Below, one piece after another: positions 57,510 through 64,000 of a stretch of DNA of 64,000 nt (positions are counted from its first letter, which is position 1; each line of letters starts with the position of its first letter). The stretch spans positions 2,201,625 to 2,265,624 of the forward strand of contig NC_083583.1 of assembly GCF_027579695.1 (NCBI RefSeq). Direction: 5' to 3'. Origin of the DNA: Neoarius graeffei. Its lineage: Eukaryota; Chordata; Actinopteri; Siluriformes; Ariidae. A program made the position numbers and the translations under genes. The notes below the pieces were generated by a model. The model searched no databases, had not been told where the DNA came from, and worked only from the letters and a program-made list of their open reading frames with translations.

Positions 57510-60500
57510 TCATAAAGAACTGATCAAGTCCATTAGGACGTCCACCACATGGCCTGATGAATATCTTTGAGGAAGACGATCAGAAATCCACCAGCGTCCG
57601 TCCTCCAGAAAGCCCTTCACACTCCTCACCCAGAGGACGACACACTCGTGGTCACATGACTGAGCTTCATCTGACTGGAGGTGTCCAGCATACAACCCCA
57701 ATTCCAAAAAAGTTGGGACAAAGTACAAATTGTAAATAAAAGCGGAATGCAATAATTTACAAATCTCAAAAACTGATATTGTATTCACAATAGAACATAG
57801 ACAACATATCAAATGTCGAAAGTGAGACATTTTGAAATTTCATGCCAAATATTGGCTCATTTGAAATTTCATGACAGCAACACATCTCAAAAAAGTTGGG
57901 AGAGGGGCAATAAGAGGCTGGAAAAGTTAAAGGTACAAAAAAGGAACAGCTGGAGGACCAAATTGCAACTCATTAGGTCAATTGGCAATAGATCATTAAC
58001 ATGACTGGGTATAAAAAGAGCATCTTGGAGTGGCAGCGGCTCTCAGAAGTAAAGATGGGAAGAAGATCACCAATCCCCCTAATTCTGCGCCAACAAATAG
58101 TGGAGCAATATCAGAAAGGAGTTCGACAGTGTAAAATTGCAAAGAGTTTGAACATATCATCATCTACAGTGCATAATATCATCAAAAGATTCAGAGAATC
58201 TGGAAGAATCTCTGTGCGTAAGGGTCAAGGCCGGAAAACCATACTGGGTGCCCGTGATCTTCGGGCCCTTAGACGGCACTGCATCACATACAGGCATGCT
58301 TCTGTATTGGAAATCACAAAATGGGCTCAGGAATATTTCCAGAGAACATTATCTGTGAACACAATTCACCGTGCCATCCGCCGTCGCCAGCTAAAACTCT
58401 ATAGTTCAAAGAAGAAGCCGTATCTAAACATGATCCAGAAGCGCAGACGTCTTCTCTGGGCCAAGGCTCATTTAAAATGGACTGTGGCAAAGTGGAAAAC
58501 TGTTCTGTGGTCAGATGAATCAAAATTTGAAGTTCTTTATAGAAATCAGGGACGCCGTGTCATTCGGACTAAAGAGGAGGACGACCCAAGTCAGGGTGTC
58601 TACAGGTTTGTCCAAGTTAAATTTAAGACTTTTTAAGACTTTTTAAGACCATGTTCCAAAAAAAATTAAGACCAAATCTAAAGTCATGCAAAAACGTACT
58701 TTTGAAAAAAAAAACTATATAATTTAATGTAACTTATTGTTCTTGTAAACATTCACCAGAAAACACTATTCTAGTAGAAGTACTTCATTTCTTTTCCTTG
58801 ACAGGCGTTCACACACTCAGAACACAATATAAGGATAAACTTGTAACTATGTGACAATCAGAATGCAGTCACAATGTTTGAATCCAAGGCCATCCTTAAA
58901 AAAAAATCCGTTTCCTGTCCACCGGGTGAGCAAAAAAATTTTCAGTTGGGAGGGAGGGATTTTTTTTTTAATGGATGGATAAGAAAATCGCAATGCTGTT
59001 TGCTTTTTCTTTCAGTACTTTTTTATTACAAAAGCAGACACATTTAATAAAATGACAGTTTAATCAACTGAAACTTGTACAAAAGCTTTAAGTTAGCATT
59101 TTAAATGCTGACTGCAACATTAGCAAAACTTTTACAAAGGTACTTAAAATGTCCGACACACAGACTTTTTGTAGTTCTAAATCGAGCGTTAGGCCTGGTT
59201 CGGATGAAATTACACTATTAAAATGATCACTGAATGATTTGTTTTTCTGAATCTTTACTATTTTGTTGTTTGCTAGAATACCATTTTGCGATTTCACACT
59301 TAAGCAAATGTTTGAAAACTCCGGATCTCCTTCCTTCATGGTGGCTGCCATTTTTTTGTGCCGCACGGCGCATGCGCAGAGCTGATTCGACAGGGCTTTC
59401 CACAAGCGCCGGCTGCCGCCATACAGCCGACTACACAATTAAGTCCAGCCGGCTACTTTAATGACTATTATTTTTGTAGCCCACAGGCTCTAAATATTAA
59501 TTTTCGATTTTAATAAAATTAAATGTTTATCTAACGGACTGACAATAATGTCAAACTGAACCGCACTCATTTAAGTTGTGATTCGCGCTGTTTGTACCGA
59601 TAATAACCACAAATTCCCCGCCGACTTCGTTGATCAAGGGAGAGTAACTCATCCGCAGCCCCGACATGCGGTGTGCGCGCGCACTCGGCGGAGGCAGTAG
59701 TGTGTCGGGGCCGGCGGAGGCAACATCGGAGGGAACAGAAGCAGAGATGACGCTTATTTTGTCTCCGGTAAACCAGTCTTCTCTCGTTCAATTACGTGCT
59801 GGCATCAGAAGACACCGTTGGTTGTAAATGAAACCAAACTGAGTGGTTGGAGTGTATTTGCATACACAAATGGAGAAATGTTGGCTGAGTGTGTAATTGT
59901 GTCGCCCCACTGCAGACCGTTGTCGTTGTTAATTCATAGCATGCTCAGTTGCGTGAATGTGTCATGCACTGAAAATAAGAGATTTACAAGCCAGGAACGC
60001 CTCATGATGCAATACGCAAGAAAAGAAAGAAGATTTACTGCCATTTTACTTTGTATTTGAGTAAAGTGAATAAATAAATGGTCTGTGGAAAATACATTTA
60101 ATCCTGGGAACTGCGTGCACAGGAGTTTATTATTAGTGATGCAGTGCTATGCATTGGAATCTACTGACTCCCATATAGGGAGCAAAGCACAGCAAACTCT
60201 TGTTCTTCCGTTTTTCATCTTCCGTACAAATTTTGATTTCAAATAACCCAATAACCGTACATCGCACACAGACAAACATCAAAACGTGCGGCTCGATCTG
60301 ACTTGCTATGCTATTACTTTGTTCAGCATTGTACGATTTTTTTCGCGACATAGTCGCGAAAAAAATCACACAAAATTTCGCATTCATTTTCTGTGGAATT
60401 GAAAAAAATCGCACATTTTCAATGTTTTTCAAACATCCGCTGCTCTGGCATGCTTTCACCTAGAGACATGATTCAAACTTTGAAACGTAGAGAAACTTCC

Positions 60501-61270
60501 CCTGTGTGGATCTGGCATTCAACTTTTTTGCTAGGGTCTATACTGTTTGATCAGTCACAGATCAAACACCATGAGCAAATCTGGAGAAATTCAGACTTTA
60601 TAATGGGTGTCTATGGTGTTACACACCAGTGGAGCTCAGGAATTTAGAGTGTAGGCAGCTTGAAAAAAAAGCTCTAACTTTCTCATTTAAACTGTGTTTT
60701 CAGCCACAATTTTCACTCTACACACATAATTTTCTCAAAAGTTGTAGTCACACTTGTCCTGATTCACACAATGTGTCTCCCTGAGCGATAGGATTTACAG
60801 TTTTTGAATGAGAAGCCTGAAAGTAAGGAGAGGACAGGCGCACTGCCCCATAGACTGGCATTGCTTTTACTACAAAATCAGAAATGTCACTTGTTTTTAA
60901 CTCGCTCTAGTGGCCACATTTTTTACACTAGGGACAAAAAAACTGACATTAATGTGTTGATGATGCGTACCCGTAAATTCATTCCCCCTTCAGGTCTACT
61001 GTCCATCAATTGCACGTGCTCGCACAAGAATATTAACATCTCATTCTGTGTTTTCTGGAATCGGGAAAAATTCATAAGAGTCTTGTAGCGCTCAATGTGA
61101 AAGAATTTTGTGAATAGCTCCTTCCGTTTCCGTGTAAATCCCCGTTGTTTGAGGAGAGGGAACTCTGAGAAAAAGCACTCTTTGCTTGTCATATTGTGTC
61201 TCTTCCCTGCACCTGAGCACCGTTACCAAGGCGACGAGCTGCACTCAGGGAGCAGAGAGGGGCGGGGCTG

Positions 61271-61326
<56 letters not shown>

Positions 61327-61337
61327 AGGGAGGGGCT

Positions 61338-61372
<35 letters not shown>

Positions 61373-62540
61373 CGATAGGACTTACACAACAGATCAGGCA
61401 CTGAGTGGTTGTCAAGCACACGCGTGTCTAGCAACCGGTGGATTCGGAGCCTGCGCGGTATAACTGTGAGCATCAAAAACGATTAAACTTTTTCCCCATC
61501 CAAAGTGTACCACATTTTAACGATATGACTGAGTAAAATCTCCATAAATTTAAGATTGAAAATTTAAGACCACGGGGTTTGAAATTTAAGACACTTTAAG
61601 ACTTTTTAATGGCCTTATTTTAGGAAAATTAAATTTAAGACTTTTTAAGACTTTTTAAGGACCCGCGGCCACCCTGCAAGTTGTTATCAGCGCTCAGTTC
61701 AGAAGCCTGCATCTCTGATGGTATGGGGTTGCATTAGTGCGTGTGGCATGGGCAGCTTACACATCTGGAAAGACACCATCAATGCTGAAAGGTATATCCA
61801 GGTTCTAGAGCAACATACGCTCCCATCCAGACGACGTCTCTTTCAGGGAAGACCTTGCATTTTCCAACATGACAATGCCAAACCACATACTGCATCAATT
61901 ACAGCATCATGGCTGCGTAGAAGAAGGGTCCGGGTACTGAACTGGCCAGCCTGCAGTCCAGATCTTTCACCCATAGAAAACATTTGGCGCATCATAAAAC
62001 GGAAGATATGACAAAAAAGACCTAAGACAGTTGAGCAACTAGAATCCTACATTAGACAAGAATGGGTTAACATTCCTCTCCCTAAACTTGAGCAACTTGT
62101 CTCCTCAGTCCCCAGACGTTTACAGACTGTTGTAAAGAGAAAAGGGGATGTCTCACAGTGGGAAACATGGCCTTTTCCCAACTTTTTTGAGATGTGTTGT
62201 TGTCATGAAATTTAAAATCACCTAATTTTTCTCTTTAAATGATACATTTTCTCAGTTTAAACATTTGATATGTCATCTATGTTCTATTCTGAATAAAATA
62301 TGGAATTTTGAAACTTCCACATCATTGCATTCCATTTTTATTTACAACTTGAACTTTGTCCCAACTTTTTTATAATCAGGGTTGTAGTTAGTGTGTATGC
62401 TCACTCGCACACACGTGAGATCTGGTGGCTCATGAGGCTGATGAAGCAGTTCTTTTAGACGTGATGGAGGATTTAATCCACTGGGTCCACATCTGTGAGC
62501 ACGCAGAAACATGTGAACTGAGTGAATCGAGTGACAGAAC
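57510..62540 (-). CDS. Candidate terminal exon of an unidentified host gene, split by Tc1
   Basis: Minus-strand sequence starts after a good acceptor (CTCTCTCCTGCAG at 62,541). The frame runs from 62,540 to the Tc1 edge (62,385). With one TA kept, it continues without a stop from 57,690 to TGA at 57,510-57,512. The total is 336 bp in frame: 111 codons plus stop. The left piece is GC-rich and looks coding: 'CVVLWVRSVKGFLEDGRWW', then 'HVVDVLMDLISSL'. I do not recognise the protein. Alternatives are chance ORF or a pseudogene exon. Upstream exons would lie right of the window. If real, the 4.7 kb insertion would disrupt the last coding exon. Confidence 0.5.
58592..61676. mobile_element. 3.1 kb inverted-repeat DNA element, 5 bp target duplication
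   Basis: Ends 'CAGGGTGTCTACAGG' and, on the other strand, 'CAGGGTGGCCGCGGG' are followed on both sides by 'AAATTTAAGACTTTTTAAGA' repeats. CAAGT flanks both sides (58,587-58,591 and 61,677-61,681). The interior has small open frames but no recognised transposase. A CAGGG end with a 5 bp duplication would suit a hAT5-like or unclassified group. Confidence 0.85.
61274..61370. repeat. Adjacent CA and CT microsatellites
   Basis: About 24 CA units (61,276-61,323), a short GGAGGGAGGGG spacer, then about 14 CT units (61,341-61,369), inside the nested 3.1 kb element. Confidence 0.93.
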
Positions 62541-62729
62541 CTGCAGGAGAGAGGAAACACAAATATGAAAAGTGACTCACACAGTCCACACCAGGGGGTT
62601 CTGAACCTTTTTGATTCGAGTCCTCCAAACACTGAAGACAAAGAAAAAAAAATCATACAATTCGATGCTGTAAAAACAAGATTCAGTGAAACGATGACAG
62701 AGATCACAAAATATGATCATGTCCATTAG

Positions 62730-63230
62730 AGCAGATGACTTCTTCTTTTGGCTGTTCCTGTTAGAGCTCTCTACAGCAGATAACGTCCCTCCGTCTCCTC
62801 CTGTCCTCTGTATCTTCTTCTGTCACACCAACCGTCCTCGTGTCCTCCTTTGCCACATCCATAAATCTCATTTTTGCTCTTCCTCTTTTCCTTCAACCTG
62901 CAACTCCATCTCCAGCATCCTTCTCCCTATATCCCCTGGATCTCTCCTCTGTACGTGTCCAAACCATCTCAATCTCGCCTCTCTCACTGTCTCCAAGTCG
63001 TCCTACACGCCCCGTCCCTCTAATATTCTCATTTCTAATCCTGTCCAACTTTGTCTCTCCCAGTGAGAATCTCAGCATCTTCAGCTCTGCTCCCTCCAGT
63101 TCAGCCTCCTGTCTTCGTGTCTCCAAAGCGAACACCATCACTGCTCTGACTGCTGTCTTCTACACTTTCACTCTTCTGTCACAGATCACTCCTGATCCTC
63201 TCCTCCATCCACTCCAACCTGCTCACACTC
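62730..63230 (-). mobile_element. LINE C-terminal remnant
   Basis: Minus-strand frames give 'LRFSLGETKLDRIRNENI', 'EERSRGYREKDAGDG' and, further left, the decayed motif 'RFMDVAKEDTR'. These match the distal end of an RTE/Nimb-like polyprotein. The frame is broken. The long plus-strand open frame here is its shadow. Confidence 0.65.
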
Positions 63231-63269
63231 CCTCATTCACTTCTCTTCTACACTCACCATCATTCATTA

Positions 63270-63818
63270 CAGCAGACGATATGACAAAAATCTCACATCA
63301 CAATTCTCAGATACACACGATACAAGATCACAATACACCTGTTAGGTTTGATAGCGATTTCCTAGCAATCCAAGATGTTGTATTTTATTTTTTAACAAAA
63401 ATACAATTAAAAAAAAAACCAACCAACCAAAAAACCCTGTCTGATTGTATATTTGATGCCTGCACATTTATTCATTTACTTTTATTTATATTTAAAAATA
63501 ACACAAAAAAATTGAAAATATGCAACACTGAATTTTTTTGAAATCTGGAAAAACATTTAATTTAAAATTAAAAAACATTCAGTTATTTAAAAAAGAAACA
63601 ATATTTAACACTGAAAGGAGACAGTTCTTTGAAAAAAATCTACAAAAAAGTTACTTTAAAATTGTGTAAAATTAAGTAGAAAAGTGGCACCAAATCAGCC
63701 ATTCAGCCAGTGTGTAATTATTAAAATAAGTGTAATAAAAATATCACAATATCTAAGAGAAGTATATTGAGACAGTTTATCACAATATTGACAGAGTGTC
63801 ATTCTACCCAGCCCTAAT
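63270..63818. mobile_element. hAT-type element remnant, left end missing
   Basis: The right end 'TTGACAGAGTGTCATTCTAC' followed by CCAGCCCTA matches a hAT-like terminus found widely in fish. The left part (about 63,275-63,350) has 'ATCACAATACACCTG'-type interior sequence. The left terminus is absent, so it is truncated. Confidence 0.55.
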
Positions 63819-63823
63819 ATCTA

Positions 63824-64000
63824 CAGTCACCTCCAAAAGTGTTGGAATGGTAAGGCCAATTCTATTGTTTTTACTTTACACTGAAGATATTTGGGTTTGA
63901 GAAAAAGATGAATGAAACAATAGATCAGAATTTCAGCTTTCATTTCCTGATCTTTACATCTAGACTGTTCAACAACTTAAAATATGGAACCTTGTGTTTG
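63824..64000 (+). mobile_element. Left end of a further Tc1-like transposon (runs off the window)
   Basis: It starts 'CAGTCACCTCCAAAAGTGTT' after TA at 63,822-63,823, a known fish Tc1 terminus, and continues past the end of the window with 'GCTTTCATTTCCTGATC'. No transposase is within the window. Confidence 0.8.

Larger units (their letters stand above)
58055..62196 (+). pseudogene. Tc1 transposase interrupted by a nested element
   Basis: The N-terminal half (58,055-58,591) begins 'MGRRSPIPLILRQQIVEQYQ', with a helix-turn-helix ('KIAKSLNISSSTVHNIIKRF') and the first catalytic Asp in 'LWSDESKFE'. After the 3.1 kb insertion the frame resumes at about 61,682 with 'VWGCISACGMG', 'IFQHDNAKPHTA' (second Asp) and 'CSPDLSPIENIW' (Glu). 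A TGA at 62,009 follows 'RIIKRKI' and is likely a decayed CGA codon. The rest runs on to about 62,196. Confidence 0.9.
57693..62384 (+). mobile_element. Tc1/mariner transposon, third family, split by a 3.1 kb element
   Basis: TA at 57,691-57,692 and 62,385-62,386 bounds inverted ends that include 'AAAAAAGTTGGGAC' and its complement. Its own sequence is 57,693-58,591 and 61,682-62,384. The rest is a nested DNA element flanked by CAAGT. Confidence 0.93.

Noticed and set aside
59088-60460. Several 70-120 codon open frames in the 3.1 kb nested element
   Set aside because: No recognisable motif, no splice context, and overlap with other frames; kept as non-coding.
62840-63541. 233-residue plus-strand open frame
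   Set aside because: It is the shadow of a minus-strand LINE remnant, whose C-terminal motifs are seen on the other strand.
1-64000. CRISPR arrays, operons or prokaryotic signals
   Set aside because: All tandem arrays are simple or minisatellite repeats; the genes have introns and vertebrate-type splice sites.

Overview
The window looks like a transposon-rich intergenic and intronic stretch of a teleost genome. It holds a split vertebrate gene with phase-matched exons, tRNA-derived SINEs, Tc1 transposons, hAT elements, L2/Rex1-like LINEs and Ty3/gypsy elements of fish type. The SINE resembles those common in catfishes, but the species cannot be fixed from this sequence.

Host genes. (1) A complete SLC7A6OS (Iwr1-like) gene lies on the minus strand at 34,796-46,723. 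It has five coding exons joined by consensus splice sites and predicts 313 residues. (2) The first two coding exons of a SCUBE-family gene (signal peptide plus calcium-binding EGF domain) lie on the minus strand at 7,704-8,308; the rest would lie beyond position 1. (3) A likely terminal coding exon of an unidentified minus-strand gene ends at 57,510. Its reading frame runs across a TA where a 4.7 kb Tc1 element now sits.

Layout. 1-7,140: a LINE in an older inverted-repeat element, a large APE-type LINE split by a Tc1, and a hAT MITE. 7,700-11,150: SCUBE exons between two opposed purine/pyrimidine arrays, including a 1.9 kb CT satellite. 11,600-25,160: a palindromic MITE, a 3'-truncated gypsy fossil, two more Tc1 elements, an open Rex1-like LINE and SINEs. 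25,168-33,048: a hAT element split by a young gypsy fossil, which itself carries a SINE and a DNA transposon encoding a CXC cysteine-rich protein. 33,100-46,860: SLC7A6OS, with introns packed with hAT, Tc1, SINE and LINE insertions nested up to three deep. 46,900-52,870: a 0.9 kb palindrome and a 3.7 kb TTAA-flanked element with nested insertions. 53,500-56,700: two L2-like LINEs and a second SINE family. 57,500-64,000: the split exon, its Tc1 with a 3.1 kb nested insertion, LINE and hAT remnants, and the start of another Tc1.

Most insertions could be delimited by target-site duplications: TA for Tc1, 8 bp for hAT, TTAA for two elements, 10-16 bp for SINEs, 5 bp for one gypsy and 3 bp for the CXC element. 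This gives a relative order of events. No RNA gene, CRISPR or prokaryotic feature was seen.
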